Assembly: GCF_001995215.1 (NCBI RefSeq)
Contig: NZ_MUXN01000002.1
Location: 186,001-250,000, forward strand
Source of the DNA: Amycolatopsis azurea DSM 43854
Lineage (GTDB): Bacteria > Actinomycetota > Actinomycetes > Mycobacteriales > Pseudonocardiaceae
Length of the DNA: 64,000 bases
Direction: 5' to 3'
The notes beneath the pieces are model-generated. The model searched no databases. It saw only the letters and a program-made list of their open reading frames with translations, and was not told where the DNA came from. A program made the position numbers and the translations under genes. How positions within the stretch are numbered: position 1 is the first letter of the stretch; each line of letters opens with the position of its first letter. This document shows, in pieces, positions 49,602 to 58,821 of this stretch.

Positions 49602-50036
49602 ATGGCGTCGGTGAAACAGGTACAGATCACTTTCGATTGCGCGAAACCCGAGCGTGTCGCCCGTTTCTGGTGCGAGGTGCTCGGATATGTCGTGCCGCCG
49701 CCACCGGAGGGTTTCGCCTCTTGGGACGACTACACCGGCTCGCTGCCGCCCGAGAAGCAGGACGCGAGTTTCGTGTGCAGTGATCCCACCGGAGTGGGGC
49801 CGCGGCTGTACTTCCAGCGCGTGCCCGAGGGAAAGGTCGTCAAGAACCGGGTGCACATCGATGTGCGGGTCGGCACCGGGCTCGTCGGAGAAGAGCGCCT
49901 CGCCGCGCTTCAGGCCGAGTGCGACCGGCTGGTCGCGCTCGGCGCGATCCGCGATCAGGTTCTGCTTGCCGACGAGGAAAACGAGTCGTGCATCAATATG
50001 CGGGACATCGAGGGCAACGAGTTCTGCCTCGACTGA
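49602..50036 (+). CDS. Glyoxalase-like VOC protein
   Basis: 144 residues. MASVKQVQITFDCAKPERVARFWCEVLGYVVPPPPEGF...KNRVHIDVRVGTG...INMRDIEGNEFCLD is the glyoxalase_6-type VOC family abundant in actinobacteria. Monocistronic. Ligand unknown. Confidence 0.87.
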   Translation: MASVKQVQITFDCAKPERVARFWCEVLGYVVPPPPEGFASWDDYTGSLPPEKQDASFVCSDPTGVGPRLYFQRVPEGKVVKNRVHIDVRVGTGLVGEERLAALQAECDRLVALGAIRDQVLLADEENESCINMRDIEGNEFCLD

Positions 50037-50414
50037 CACTCTTTCGGCTGACCGCCATTAGCAGGATCGATTCGCAACCGATGCACAAATCGTGTATCGT
50101 CTTGGATCGCTCACGAAGCGAAAACGACCAGCTGAAAACGTGGGTGACGTGCCGTTTCGTCACCCTGCGGGCCCGGCCACCCTCCCCCTCGAGCCGGGTT
50201 CCGTGAGCCCGGCGGCGCCCGGCCGAAGCCGGCCCCCTCCCGGTCGATCCGGGGCGCCGCCGGGTACTCACCCGCGTTCGCGGTCCCGGCAGGTCGTCGT
50301 GGAAGACACGCGCGGCGGCCTTGTCGCGGCGCTCGTTTCGAGACGTGGTCTCGTAAGCTGGCCGCGGTGTGCACCCGCGCAAGGGAGGACTACACCTGAA
50401 TTCGTGAGGTGTTG
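50037..50414. other. 378-base region without a convincing gene
   Basis: Upstream of the MerR-B12 gene. Holds an imperfect dyad TGCAC-N5-GTGTA (50082-50096), a possible regulator site, and a GGGTAC at 50262-50267 without a matching -35. An open frame 50092-50415 has a composition (Pro/Arg/Gly-rich) and no ribosome site that argue against coding. Confidence 0.5.
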
Positions 50415-51284
50415 ATGGACGTCGACGAGGTGAGTGCGGGGTCCTGGACCCCGGGCATGGTCGCCGAGGAGCTGGGCATCTCCCCGGTGACGCTCCGGAC
50501 CTGGGCATCCCGCTACGGCGTCGGCCCCTCGCTGCGGCCCGACGGGCGTCATCGCCGGTACTCCGACGCGGACGTCCGCAAACTCCAGTACATGCGGCGG
50601 CTGATCGGTCGCGGGATCCGGCCGCGCGAGGCGGCGGCCGCCGTGTTCTCCGGCATGGCCGACGTGGTTCCCGAAATCCCCCTCGATCAGCGGACCGGTG
50701 AACTCGAACGGGCCGCGGAGGAACTCGACCTCCCGGTCATCGGGGCTCTCCTGGACGAAACGCTCGACACCATGGGCGCGGCGAGGACGTGGACCGAGAT
50801 CCTGCTGCCGATCCTGCGCGACCTCGGCGTCCGCTGGGCCCGGGGCGACGTGTGCTTCGAGGCCGAATGGGCGCTCACCAGCGAAGTTTCGTACGCGCTC
50901 CAACGTTATGTCGCCCGGTTCGCCTACACGCCGTCGGACCGGCGCGTCCTCATCGCGTGCTGTCCCGGGGAACGTCACAGCCTGCCGGTCGAAGTCCTGC
51001 GCGCGTCGATGGCGGAGGTCGGCATCCCCGCCGTCTACCTCGGGCACATGGTGCCGGCGGAGACCACGGCGGGAATGGTCGCCAAGCTCGAACCGGTGCT
51101 GGTCGTGCTGTGGTCGATGTCCCCGACGACCGTCGACAACCTCCTGCGCCAGCGTCTCCAGCGCCGCGGTTTCGACGTCGCCGTCGCGGGGCCGGGCTGG
51201 GCGGGGCTCAACGTCAGCGGCGCTCCCTGGGTGAACGACCTGGCCGGGGCGATGGACCTCGCCGCCGAGCGGCTGAAGGCCTGA
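50415..51284 (+). CDS. MerR-type regulator with B12-binding domain (CarH/LitR-like)
   Basis: 289 residues from ATG 50415 (GAGG five bases upstream). N-terminal MerR HTH: TPGMVAEELGISPVTLRTWASRYGVGPSLRPDGRHRRYSDADVRKLQYMRRLIGRG; middle helical bundle; C-terminal Rossmann-like cobalamin domain with ACCPGERHSLPVEVLRASMAEVGIPAVYLGHMVPAETT, where CarH has ExH. Such proteins use adenosylcobalamin as a light sensor and repress light-induced genes; the photolyase-like gene follows 21 bases later. The His is kept, though the DxHxxG form is not. Confidence 0.88.
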   Translation: MDVDEVSAGSWTPGMVAEELGISPVTLRTWASRYGVGPSLRPDGRHRRYSDADVRKLQYMRRLIGRGIRPREAAAAVFSGMADVVPEIPLDQRTGELERAAEELDLPVIGALLDETLDTMGAARTWTEILLPILRDLGVRWARGDVCFEAEWALTSEVSYALQRYVARFAYTPSDRRVLIACCPGERHSLPVEVLRASMAEVGIPAVYLGHMVPAETTAGMVAKLEPVLVVLWSMSPTTVDNLLRQRLQRRGFDVAVAGPGWAGLNVSGAPWVNDLAGAMDLAAERLKA

Positions 51285-51305
51285 CACCCTAAGGTTGCAT
51301 CGATA

Positions 51306-52814
51306 ATGAATCGAAATACGCGAGGCGCCGACCCGCTGTGGCTGTTCGGGGATCAGCTGGGACCGCACTTTCACGACACGGCGGGGAACCGGGACCGTGA
51401 GGTCCTGCTGATCCGCTCGGCCGCGGCTTTCGCGCGCCGCCCGTTCCACCGGCAGAAGATCCACCTGGTCGAGGCCGGGATCCGGCGGCTCGCCGCGGAC
51501 CTAGGCGACAGGGCCAGGATCGTCGACGCGCCGACCTACGCGGAGGGGCTGCGCCGATTCGGGCGGCCGGTCGTGGTGCACGAACCCGGCTCGCACGCCG
51601 CCGAGGCGCTCGTGCGGCGCCTGCAAGAGCGAAGCCTGGTCACGGAAGTGCTTCCGACGCCCGGATTCGTCCGGTCCAAAGAGGACTTCGCGACCTGGGC
51701 GAAAGACCGGCAGCGGTTCGTGATGGAGGACTTCTACCGCGATCAGCGCCGCCGGTTCGGTGTCCTGCTCGAACCGGACGGTGGTCCGGCGGGCGGGAAA
51801 TGGAACTACGACCACGACAATCGGCGCCCACCCCCCGGCCGCTCGACACTGCCCGTTCCCGCGCCCTGGTTCCCGGCCGAGGACGAGGTGGACGAACAAG
51901 TGCGCGCCGACCTCGACAAAGCGGAACGGGACGGCGAGATCCATCCCGTGGGTGTCGATGGTCCACGTCGTTTCGCCGTCAGCCAGGCCGAAGCGGAGGA
52001 GGCGCTGGACCGGTTCCTGGACCACCGGCTGGCGACTTTCGGCCCCCATCAGGACGCCATGCTCAGCGCTGACTGGGCGATGTCGCACGCGTTGTTGTCG
52101 GTGCCGCTGAACCTCGGCCTGCTCGACCCGCTCGACGTCGTCCGCCGGGCCGAGGAGCGGTATCTGTCCGGCACCGCGCCGCTGGCGAGTGTCGAAGGGT
52201 TCGTCCGGCAGATCCTCGGCTGGCGGGAGTGGATCTGGCACCTCTACTGGCAGCTGGGGCCGGACTACCTCAAGCGGAACGAACTCGACGCCCGCCGGAA
52301 ACTGCCTCGGTGGTGGAAGGAACTCGACGCCGACGCGGTCGAGGCGGCTTGCCTCCGCACCGCGCTCGCCGGGGTGCGGGACCGCGGCTACGCCCACCAC
52401 ATCGAGCGGCTCATGGTGCTGGGCAACCACGCGCTGCAACGCGGTTACGACCCGGCCGAACTCACCGGCTGGTTCGCTACCGCGTTCGTCGACGGATTCC
52501 CGTGGGTCATGCCCGCCAACGTCGTCGGGATGAGCCAGTACGCGGACGGGGGAGTCGTCGGCACGAAGCCGTACGCGGCGGGTGGCGCCTATCTCAACCG
52601 CATGAGCGATCACTGTGGTGGCTGCACTTACGAGCCGAAGAAACGAGTGGGCGCTGACGCTTGCCCGTTCACCGCGGGTTATTGGGCTTTCCTCGACCGG
52701 AACGAAGAGCGCCTGCGGGGCAATCCGCGGATGCGTCAGCCGTTGAACGGTCTGCGCAGGCTGGCAGACCTTCCCGAGGTCGTGGCGCGGGAAAGCGGGC
52801 GACAGCGGTTCTGA
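51306..52814 (+). CDS. FeS cryptochrome/photolyase (PhrB-like, FeS-BCP)
   Basis: 502 residues. DPLWLFGDQLGPHF..., QKIHLVEAGIRRLAADLGDRARIVDAPTYAEGLRRFGRPVVVHEP; FAD-binding region SVEGFVRQILGWREWIWHLYW, YAHHIERLMVLGNHALQRGYDPAELTGWFATAFVDGFPWVMPANVVGMSQYADGG. Cys positions expected for a [4Fe-4S] cluster: EAACLRT, DHCGGCTY and DACPFT. This is the prokaryotic (6-4) photolyase family. Probably light-induced with the CarH-like regulator upstream; TCGAT-N5-ATCGA overlaps its start codon. Confidence 0.92.
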   Translation: MNRNTRGADPLWLFGDQLGPHFHDTAGNRDREVLLIRSAAAFARRPFHRQKIHLVEAGIRRLAADLGDRARIVDAPTYAEGLRRFGRPVVVHEPGSHAAEALVRRLQERSLVTEVLPTPGFVRSKEDFATWAKDRQRFVMEDFYRDQRRRFGVLLEPDGGPAGGKWNYDHDNRRPPPGRSTLPVPAPWFPAEDEVDEQVRADLDKAERDGEIHPVGVDGPRRFAVSQAEAEEALDRFLDHRLATFGPHQDAMLSADWAMSHALLSVPLNLGLLDPLDVVRRAEERYLSGTAPLASVEGFVRQILGWREWIWHLYWQLGPDYLKRNELDARRKLPRWWKELDADAVEAACLRTALAGVRDRGYAHHIERLMVLGNHALQRGYDPAELTGWFATAFVDGFPWVMPANVVGMSQYADGGVVGTKPYAAGGAYLNRMSDHCGGCTYEPKKRVGADACPFTAGYWAFLDRNEERLRGNPRMRQPLNGLRRLADLPEVVARESGRQRF

Positions 52815-52835
52815 CCGGCGGAACAGGCGTGATCG

Positions 52836-53420
52836 TCAGGCATCGCGAATGCTGAAGGTCGTGACGCAGAAACTGCCGTCCTCCGTGCGATCCGCGATCA
52901 CGGTTCCCTTGGCGGCCCGGTTCTCGACGGTTCCGATGACATCGGCCAGAACGAATTTCGACGTCCCGCTGGACCTCGTGATCGCGACGCGGGATCCCAG
53001 CGGGAGAAGGGAATCGATCTTGTCGTCCATGAATCGCTTCTGCTCTTCGCAGGCCAACGCGATCGCCCCGGCCTTGTCGTTCCCGGCGATCTTGGTGAGG
53101 AAGTCCGCGATCACCTGAACACCCTTCTCCGGCGGCGGAACCGGGCGCCTCGTCACGGTGACCCTCGGCCGCGTCGCCCGGCTGACCGTCGTGCTGGTCG
53201 GGCTGTCCTCGCTGCTCGTGGGCGCCGAAGTCGGTGCCGGGCTGGACGACGGGGCGGGCGGCGGGAAGTCGCCGCCTTTGCCGAGCAGGAATCCGGGAGC
53301 GGCGAAACCGGTGATGCAGAAGGCGACCAGGACGATCACGGCGATCAAGATCCCGATGGCGATCCCGGGCTTCACGGTCGCCGGCTGTGCCGGAGGGTTC
53401 TGCTGCTCTGGGTAGCTCAT
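52836..53420 (-). CDS. Membrane-anchored extracytoplasmic protein, unknown
   Basis: 194 residues from ATG 53420. MSYPEQQNPPAQPATVKPGIAIGILIAVIVLVAFCITGFAAPGFLLG: short cytoplasmic Pro-rich head and one membrane helix; then a Pro/Ser/Thr linker and an NTF2/DUF4878-like outer domain (KGVQVIADFLTKIAGNDKAGAIALACEEQKRF...). No enzyme motif seen. Confidence 0.8.
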   Translation of the reverse strand: MSYPEQQNPPAQPATVKPGIAIGILIAVIVLVAFCITGFAAPGFLLGKGGDFPPPAPSSSPAPTSAPTSSEDSPTSTTVSRATRPRVTVTRRPVPPPEKGVQVIADFLTKIAGNDKAGAIALACEEQKRFMDDKIDSLLPLGSRVAITRSSGTSKFVLADVIGTVENRAAKGTVIADRTEDGSFCVTTFSIRDA

Positions 53421-53498
53421 CGGATTCACCTTCCGTGCGGATCTGAATTGGCGATCCGACGGCGGTCACCCGGCACGGGTTCCGACATTTCGGAGACC

Positions 53499-53785
53499 TT
53501 ACGGCTCCCGGGGTTCTGTTTCCTGATGCGGCGAAATGTGCTGGTCGGTGGACTGCGTCAGGAGTTTCGCGAGCCGGGCTTCGACGCGTTCCGCGGCCGG
53601 ATGCCTGATCTCCCGGTACGTGGCGAGGGCTTCGCGCAGCGCTCCCACCCGGTCGTCGTCATCGGGATAGACTGAGCGGCCGGGATCTCGCGCCGTTGGT
53701 CGTCGGTCAGTGGTGCGTCCTCCAGCACCGCCGCGGTCGGGCTGCCACCCGCGTTCCCCCGCAGGCAGGCGCGGACGAGGATCAC
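53499..53785 (-). pseudogene. Small gene with probable frameshift
   Basis: GTG 53785 overlaps the stop of the upstream lipoprotein gene (GTGA), and the first frame reads ILVRACLRGNAGGSPTAAVLEDAPLTDDQRREIP with high GC3. Near 53668-53676 the high-GC3 coding signal jumps to another frame: PDDDDRVGALREALATYREIRHPAAERVEARLAKLL..., which stops at 53499. One missing base (close to TCTATCCCGATG on the minus strand) would join them into a 95-residue protein. Either a mutation or a sequencing error. No family recognised. Confidence 0.5.
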
Positions 53786-54252
53786 GGACACGGCGCGACC
53801 TTCGCGTAGTCCTCGGGCGAACGGACCTTGTAGTCGAAGACCACTCGGCCGTTCGCGATCTGACTCGGTACGAACTCCGCGGAGTGCGTGTAAGTCTCCT
53901 TCTCCCCTTCGAAGGTCACGATGGCCACGAGTTCGTCCTCGGACCCCGGTCGCCGCCACGGCGTGACTTCCTGGCCGCGCGGAGGCACCGTTCCCGCCAC
54001 GAACCGGCGCTCGCCCGTCGGCTCGGGGAAGTCGACACGCCAGTACCGGGGATCGGCCTCGTCGAGCACGGTGTCGCCGTTGGAGCCGACGACCTCGACG
54101 CGGACGATGGCGGGCGTCTCGCAGTACGCGTAGATGATCTCGACAGCGCCGTCGGCGGTCTGCCGGACCGCGATCCGGCCCGGCCCGGAACAGCCGGTGG
54201 TCAGCAAGGCCACGGCCGTCAGCGCCGCGCCCAACCCCAGGGAACGTCTCAT
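53782..54252 (-). CDS. Lipoprotein, unknown
   Basis: 156 residues from ATG 54252. Signal MRRSLGLGAALTAVALLTTGCSG with lipobox TTGC; mature part PGRIAVRQTADGAVEIIYAYCETPAIVRVEVVG...YWRVDFPEPTGERRFVAG...FVPSQIANGRVVFDYKVRSPEDYAKVAPCP is beta-rich, family not recognised. Followed by the frameshifted gene with overlap. Confidence 0.82.
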   Translation of the reverse strand: MRRSLGLGAALTAVALLTTGCSGPGRIAVRQTADGAVEIIYAYCETPAIVRVEVVGSNGDTVLDEADPRYWRVDFPEPTGERRFVAGTVPPRGQEVTPWRRPGSEDELVAIVTFEGEKETYTHSAEFVPSQIANGRVVFDYKVRSPEDYAKVAPCP

Positions 54253-54351
54253 GCCGCGAACAGTAGGAGTGCCGTCCGCGACCGCGTCCCGGTTCGCCGG
54301 ATCGTTACCGCCGCTCCCGAAACTGTCGGTGGCCGCTGCCACACTCCCGCC

Positions 54352-54795
54352 ATGACGAACGAGGTGCGGCTCAGGGCCGTCGAGCGGGCCGATCTCGACG
54401 TGTTCTTCGAGCAGGAGCAGGACCCGGAGGCCACGAGCCGCGCCGCGTTCCCGGCTCGTGATCGCGAGCGGTTCATGAAGCATTGGGAGACCCGGGTGCT
54501 CGGCGATCCGGCGGTGACCGTGCGCACCGTCCTGGTCGGCGGCCGGGTCGCGGGCAACGTCGTGGCGTGGCCACAGGACGGCAGGCAGTGGGTGGGTTAT
54601 TGGTACGGCAGGGAGTTCTGGGGAGGAGGTGTCGGATCGCGAGGGCTCGGCCTGTTCCTCGACGAGATGCCGGTGCGGCCGGTGTACGCCGATCCGGTGG
54701 AGACCAACGTGGGATCGGTCCGGGTACTGGAGAAGTGCGGTTTCCGGCTGCTGCCCGAAAAGGACGGTGATCACGTGCTGCTCGTCCTCGACTAG
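54352..54795 (+). CDS. GNAT acetyltransferase
   Basis: 147 residues. MTNEVRLRAVERADLDVFFEQEQDPEATSRAAFPARDRERFMKHWETRVLGDPAVTVRTVLVGGRVAGNVVAW, then YWYGREFWGGGVGSRGLGLFL (acetyl-CoA loop) and NVGSVRVLEKCGFRLL. RimJ/L-like. Divergent from the lipoprotein gene. Target unknown. Confidence 0.87.
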   Translation: MTNEVRLRAVERADLDVFFEQEQDPEATSRAAFPARDRERFMKHWETRVLGDPAVTVRTVLVGGRVAGNVVAWPQDGRQWVGYWYGREFWGGGVGSRGLGLFLDEMPVRPVYADPVETNVGSVRVLEKCGFRLLPEKDGDHVLLVLD

Positions 54796-54844
54796 ACAGG
54801 CGGCTGCCGTGTCCCGGCCGCGGGCCGCGACCGGGACGACGGGT

Positions 54845-57145
54845 TCAGCAGGGCCGCAACAGCCAGCAGAGCCGGTAGTTCGCCCGGTAGGTCGTGGACG
54901 TGCCCGGCGCGACGATGTTCTGCGTTCGCTCACCGCCGTGCGCCCAATCGGTGAAGGCGTACTTCAGGTTGAGCGGTGGCAGGTTCTGCGGGCTGTCCGC
55001 GCTGATCGAGTTGGTGGATCCGGCGATCACCGTCCGGGAGAACGGTGTGCGCTCCTGAGTACCGCCGACGGTGAGCAGCGCCTGGTTCGGGCTGGAGGTG
55101 AAGTCCAGCGACACCGTCTTCGGCTGGAGGTCGACGGTCTTGGCGCCGGTGCGGCCGGTCGAGTCGGTCGCCGTGAGGGTCAGTTGCAGATAGGACGGGT
55201 ACTCGTGGTCCGGTGCGACGAAGGAGCCGGACGCGACACCGGGGAAGTCCTGGACGTTGTGCGTATGGCAGGTGCCGTTGGCCGCGCAGTGCCGGATCGC
55301 GAGCCGCCACGACAGCGCCGACGGCGGGAGTTCGCCGTCCTGAGCGTCGACAGCGCGGCCGGAGAACGTCACGGTGTCGCCGACCGACCAGGTCAGTGTT
55401 CCGGGCGGGCTGTCGATGACCGGCACCGGATCGAGGCCTTCGGGGTTCCCGACGGTCACCCGCACCGTCGTGGTCCCGCTCGCGCCGTGGGAGTCCGTGA
55501 CGCGTAACCCGGCGTCGACGGCGGCGGCCGCGGTGTAGGTCCAGGTGGGGCGTGTGGCCGTGGAGTCGTCGTAGTCGCCGTCACCGTCGAGGTCCCAGGC
55601 GTGGGACAGGGTGTCCCCGGCGTCCGGATCGGTGGAACCGGTGCCGTCGAACTCGACCGTCAGCGGCGCCGGGCCGCTCGTCGGGTTCGCCGTGGCCACC
55701 GCGGTCGGTGGCCGGTTGGTGCCACCCGGATGGCTCACGCGATGAAGTTCGCCGCTGCCCAGTGCGACGTAGAACAGATCGCCGCCAGGGCCGGTGAGGA
55801 CTTGCACCGGAGTGTTGATGCCGGTCACGAACGGCACCAGACGGCTCGAGCTCGGCAGGTCGTCGACGGTCTGCATGGCCCAGACACATCCCCGGGAGGA
55901 GTCCGCGAAGAACAACGCGCCGGAATACTCGCCGGGGTAATTGCTCCCGGACTCGAAGGCGATGCCGCTGATCGAAGAGCCGCCGGTGGGACAAGGGTCG
56001 GTCGGGACCACCTTGGCACTGTGGTTGTAGGCGTAGAAGGGCGCCGTCTGACCTCCCGAGGAGTACAGGGACTCGCACAGGCCGAGGTTCGCGCCGTCGT
56101 ACCCGGCCTGCTTGGGAGCGCCTTCGAAGCAAGGCCAGCCGAAGTTCTCCACTACCGAGTCACCGACGTCGGCGACTCGGTTGATCTCCTCCCAGGTGTC
56201 CCAGCCGACGTCTCCCGCCCACAGTTCCCTCGTGCCCGGCCGGAAGCCGAACCGGAACTGGTTCCGTCCGCCGTAGGCGATCACGCGCCGGGCATCGGAG
56301 TCGGTGCTGCTCGCGAAGGGGTTGTCGGGGAGGCCTTCGCCGGTGTCGGGATCGAGGCGCAGCAACGCGCCGTTGAGCAGGACCGGCTCCCCGGCGGGCC
56401 GTCGCGGTGACTGCGAACGCAGCGCGCCGCCCTCGGCCGTCGGTGGCGTGAGGTTCGTCCCGGCGGGCGAGGGAGGATCGGCGCAGGGGTTCTCGACCTG
56501 CCCGTAGTCGGCGAAGTTGAAGCTGGCGCCGTCGCCGCCGCCCGCGTACAGGGCGCCGTCTGGCCCGAAGGCCAGTGCGCCGATCGAGTGGCTGGGGAAC
56601 TGCTGGCACCAGCCCGTCACCAGCGGCTTCTCGCTCACGGCGGTGCCTTCCTGGCCCATGGTCAGCCGGGAGACGCGACCGGTGACGACACAGCCCTTGG
56701 CGGTGGCGCCCGGCGGGGTCGGGCAGGCGTCGCCCCACTGCGGCGGAGTGCCGCCGGGCGGCGCGTCGAGGGTGTAGGAGACGTAGACGTAAGGCCTGGC
56801 GGGGAAATCGGGGTCGACGGCCAGCCCGAGCAGGCCGCGGTCCCAGAAGTCCTGAGTCTGCGGGCGCAGGTCGGCGAACACCGTCGCCGTCGGGTCGGCG
56901 AGCGAGTCGAAGACCTTGACCACGCCGCTCTTCTCCGCGACGAACACCCGGCCGTCCGGCGCGAAGGCGGTGGCCGTCGGCGAGCTGAGCCCGCCGATCG
57001 CCACCGTGTCGGTGAAACCGGCGGGTACCGCGGCTTCGGCGGGTGCGGCGAGCGCGACCGCGAGGGCGCCGACGAGCGGGCCGACCACGCCCATCGACAG
57101 CGCACGCCGTGATCTTCGGGGGAACAGGGGACGTCGAGAACTCAT
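54845..57145 (-). CDS. Secreted PQQ-dependent sugar dehydrogenase-like protein with PKD domain
   Basis: 766 residues from ATG 57145 (GGAGGAG eight bases upstream). Signal peptide RRALSMGVVGPLVGALAVALAAPAEA. Beta-propeller of the GSDH (glucose/sorbosone dehydrogenase) family, residues about 40-470: GLSSPTATAFAPDGRVFVAEKSGVVKVF, DRGLLGLAVDPDF, SHSIGALAFGPDGALYAGGGDGAS, AYGGRNQFRFGFRPGTRELWAGDVGWDTWEEIN, NFGWPCFEG. PKD domain about 480-570: RPPTAVATANPTSGPAPLTVEFDGTGSTDPD. C-terminal beta domains follow. An extracellular aldose oxidase; PQQ use is by family analogy. Confidence 0.9.
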   Translation of the reverse strand: MSSRRPLFPRRSRRALSMGVVGPLVGALAVALAAPAEAAVPAGFTDTVAIGGLSSPTATAFAPDGRVFVAEKSGVVKVFDSLADPTATVFADLRPQTQDFWDRGLLGLAVDPDFPARPYVYVSYTLDAPPGGTPPQWGDACPTPPGATAKGCVVTGRVSRLTMGQEGTAVSEKPLVTGWCQQFPSHSIGALAFGPDGALYAGGGDGASFNFADYGQVENPCADPPSPAGTNLTPPTAEGGALRSQSPRRPAGEPVLLNGALLRLDPDTGEGLPDNPFASSTDSDARRVIAYGGRNQFRFGFRPGTRELWAGDVGWDTWEEINRVADVGDSVVENFGWPCFEGAPKQAGYDGANLGLCESLYSSGGQTAPFYAYNHSAKVVPTDPCPTGGSSISGIAFESGSNYPGEYSGALFFADSSRGCVWAMQTVDDLPSSSRLVPFVTGINTPVQVLTGPGGDLFYVALGSGELHRVSHPGGTNRPPTAVATANPTSGPAPLTVEFDGTGSTDPDAGDTLSHAWDLDGDGDYDDSTATRPTWTYTAAAAVDAGLRVTDSHGASGTTTVRVTVGNPEGLDPVPVIDSPPGTLTWSVGDTVTFSGRAVDAQDGELPPSALSWRLAIRHCAANGTCHTHNVQDFPGVASGSFVAPDHEYPSYLQLTLTATDSTGRTGAKTVDLQPKTVSLDFTSSPNQALLTVGGTQERTPFSRTVIAGSTNSISADSPQNLPPLNLKYAFTDWAHGGERTQNIVAPGTSTTYRANYRLCWLLRPC

Positions 57146-57443
57146 CACACGTACTCCTCCTGCGCGGGGACCGGAAAGGAACGCGACCGCTGTCGGGTAT
57201 GGCGTGATGAGATCGGAAGTTGTTACGGCCGTACGGAAAATGCGCACAATTCGCCAAAAAAGCGCCGAACATCCGCGCTCCGTCCACCCCTGGGGGAAGT
57301 CGGAAAAAGAATCACCGCGTGCCCCTTGAACTTTGCCATTCGGATGTCATTTCGGAGACAGATCCGTACATCTGTTCCGAATTCCCTGAATTGAGTACGC
57401 TGAACGGCGTACCGGATATGCCTGAGGGGTTCAGGAGGGTGGC
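57146..57443. other. Intergenic region with palindrome GTACGC-N6-GCGTAC
   Basis: 298 bases between the divergent dehydrogenase and STAND locus. The 6-base inverted repeat at 57395-57412 lies 31 bases before the start at 57444 and may be an operator; nothing else convincing. Confidence 0.4.
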
Positions 57444-57866
57444 ATGGATGCGATTTCAGCGGCGGCGATCACGTCGCTCTTGATCAATTATGGGCGGCAT
57501 TTGGCCGGCGTCGCGAGCGAGGTCGTCGACGAAGGTGTCAGACAAGGACTTCGCGCCCTGTGGGAAAAAGTACGCGACAGGTTTTCGTCCGACCCGCAGG
57601 CGTCGGGAGCCCTGGACCGCCTCGCGGAGCAGCCGGGCAATCAGCGGCGGCAGGCCGCCGTCGAAGACCATCTCGACGAAGTCCTGAGTGCCGACGCCGA
57701 TTTCGCGGCCTCGCTTTCGGAACTGGTCGAGCGGATGAAGGCGACCGGCCGGCACGATATTCAGGTGCGGGACTCGGGAGCGGTGGCCATCGGCGGGAAT
57801 GTGTCCATCAAAGGAACCCGTCAGGTCGCCGGACGGGACATCACCATCTCCGCTCCCGGGAAATGA
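57444..57866 (+). CDS. Short adaptor/effector-like protein with amyloid (RHIM-like) signalling motif
   Basis: 140 residues. Helical N-terminal part MDAISAAAITSLLINYGRHLAGVASEVVDEGVRQGLRALWEKVRDRFSSDP (hydrophobic first helix, possibly membrane-active), a second helical region, then the C-terminal motif around residues 110-138: GAVAIGGNVSIKG...QVAGRDITISAPG. A closely similar motif opens the P-loop WD40 protein at 58818. Short C-terminal motifs shared with a neighbouring STAND protein are the hallmark of bacterial amyloid signalling pairs; the role as effector is inferred. Confidence 0.75.
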   Translation: MDAISAAAITSLLINYGRHLAGVASEVVDEGVRQGLRALWEKVRDRFSSDPQASGALDRLAEQPGNQRRQAAVEDHLDEVLSADADFAASLSELVERMKATGRHDIQVRDSGAVAIGGNVSIKGTRQVAGRDITISAPGK

Positions 57867-57867
57867 C

Positions 57868-58821
57868 ATGAAGAAGACGAGCAGAGCCGGGAGTGTCGCG
57901 GCCGGACTCCTCCTGGCCGTGGCGCTGACGTCGTGCGGCCGCGAACCGGCCGCCAAGGACCTCGATTCGCCGCAGATCCCGGAAACTTCCACCGGGTACA
58001 CGTCGATCGCGCCGTCGTCGGAAGAGATCCCGGTGCCCGGCGCGCCGACGTCTGCGGGCCAGGGAAGGCCCGGCGGGACGGTGGTATCGCCGCCGGGCCG
58101 GTCATCCCGGCCCGGAACGGGACCTGGAACCGGTCCAGGGCAAGGACAGGGGCCTCCGTCCTCGGCGCCCGGCGGTCCCGGCAACCCGTGCGGGAAGCCA
58201 CCTGCCGGCACCGCGGCGGACGGGAGAGCCCAGCAGCGGATCGTCTTCACCCCGCCCGGCACCCACCAGTGGCCCGACGTCGACGTGACCTTCCGCGCCT
58301 GCGCCACGTCGGGCCTGCCCGTCGGCTTCCAGCTCCAGAACGGCGGCCGCGGCGGAAGCTGCTGGGCAGCCACCCTCACCGGCGCCACCACCCGCGCCCA
58401 GTCGGTGCCGTTGACCTGCGAGGTCACCGCCACCCAGGCCGGGAACGCCGCTTTCGCGCCCGCCCAGCCCGTCGTGCTCACCTGGATGGTGAACAAGCTG
58501 GCGGTCAAGATCGGCTGGCTGGGGTCGGCGGACACACTCGTCTACACGGCGGGCAAGGTCGTGACGCTCCAGGCGCGAGTGACGGCCATGCACGACATCC
58601 CGCCGTTGATGATCTACACGCGGGCGGAGGGGGCCTGTTCGATAGCGGAGGCACCGGACAGAACCGGCGGCACCGGCGGCGCGGCCATCACCTTCGGCGT
58701 GCGGGTCGCTCTGCTGGATCCCGGCGCGCAGCCCGGTTCCTGCGACCTCCGGGTGGCCGTGGATTCGAACCACATCGCCATCGGCAGTTACGACACCCGG
58801 CACTATGTAGTCCGAAGATGA
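57868..58821 (+). CDS. Lipoprotein with Pro/Gly-rich linker, STAND locus
   Basis: 317 residues. MKKTSRAGSVAAGLLLAVALTSCGREP with lipobox LTSC; 60-residue Pro/Gly/Ser linker; then beta-rich outer region QQRIVFTPPGTHQWPDVDVTFRACATSGLPVGFQLQNGGRGGSCWAATLTG... resembling Ig/MBG-like repeats. One base after the adaptor stop and ATGA-coupled to the STAND gene, so all three are made together. May sense or anchor outside the membrane. Confidence 0.82.
   Translation: MKKTSRAGSVAAGLLLAVALTSCGREPAAKDLDSPQIPETSTGYTSIAPSSEEIPVPGAPTSAGQGRPGGTVVSPPGRSSRPGTGPGTGPGQGQGPPSSAPGGPGNPCGKPPAGTAADGRAQQRIVFTPPGTHQWPDVDVTFRACATSGLPVGFQLQNGGRGGSCWAATLTGATTRAQSVPLTCEVTATQAGNAAFAPAQPVVLTWMVNKLAVKIGWLGSADTLVYTAGKVVTLQARVTAMHDIPPLMIYTRAEGACSIAEAPDRTGGTGGAAITFGVRVALLDPGAQPGSCDLRVAVDSNHIAIGSYDTRHYVVRR

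Noticed and set aside
50092..50415. A 107-codon open frame before the MerR-B12 gene
   Set aside because: Low-complexity Pro/Arg/Gly composition, no ribosome site, overlaps the regulator start; more likely non-coding.
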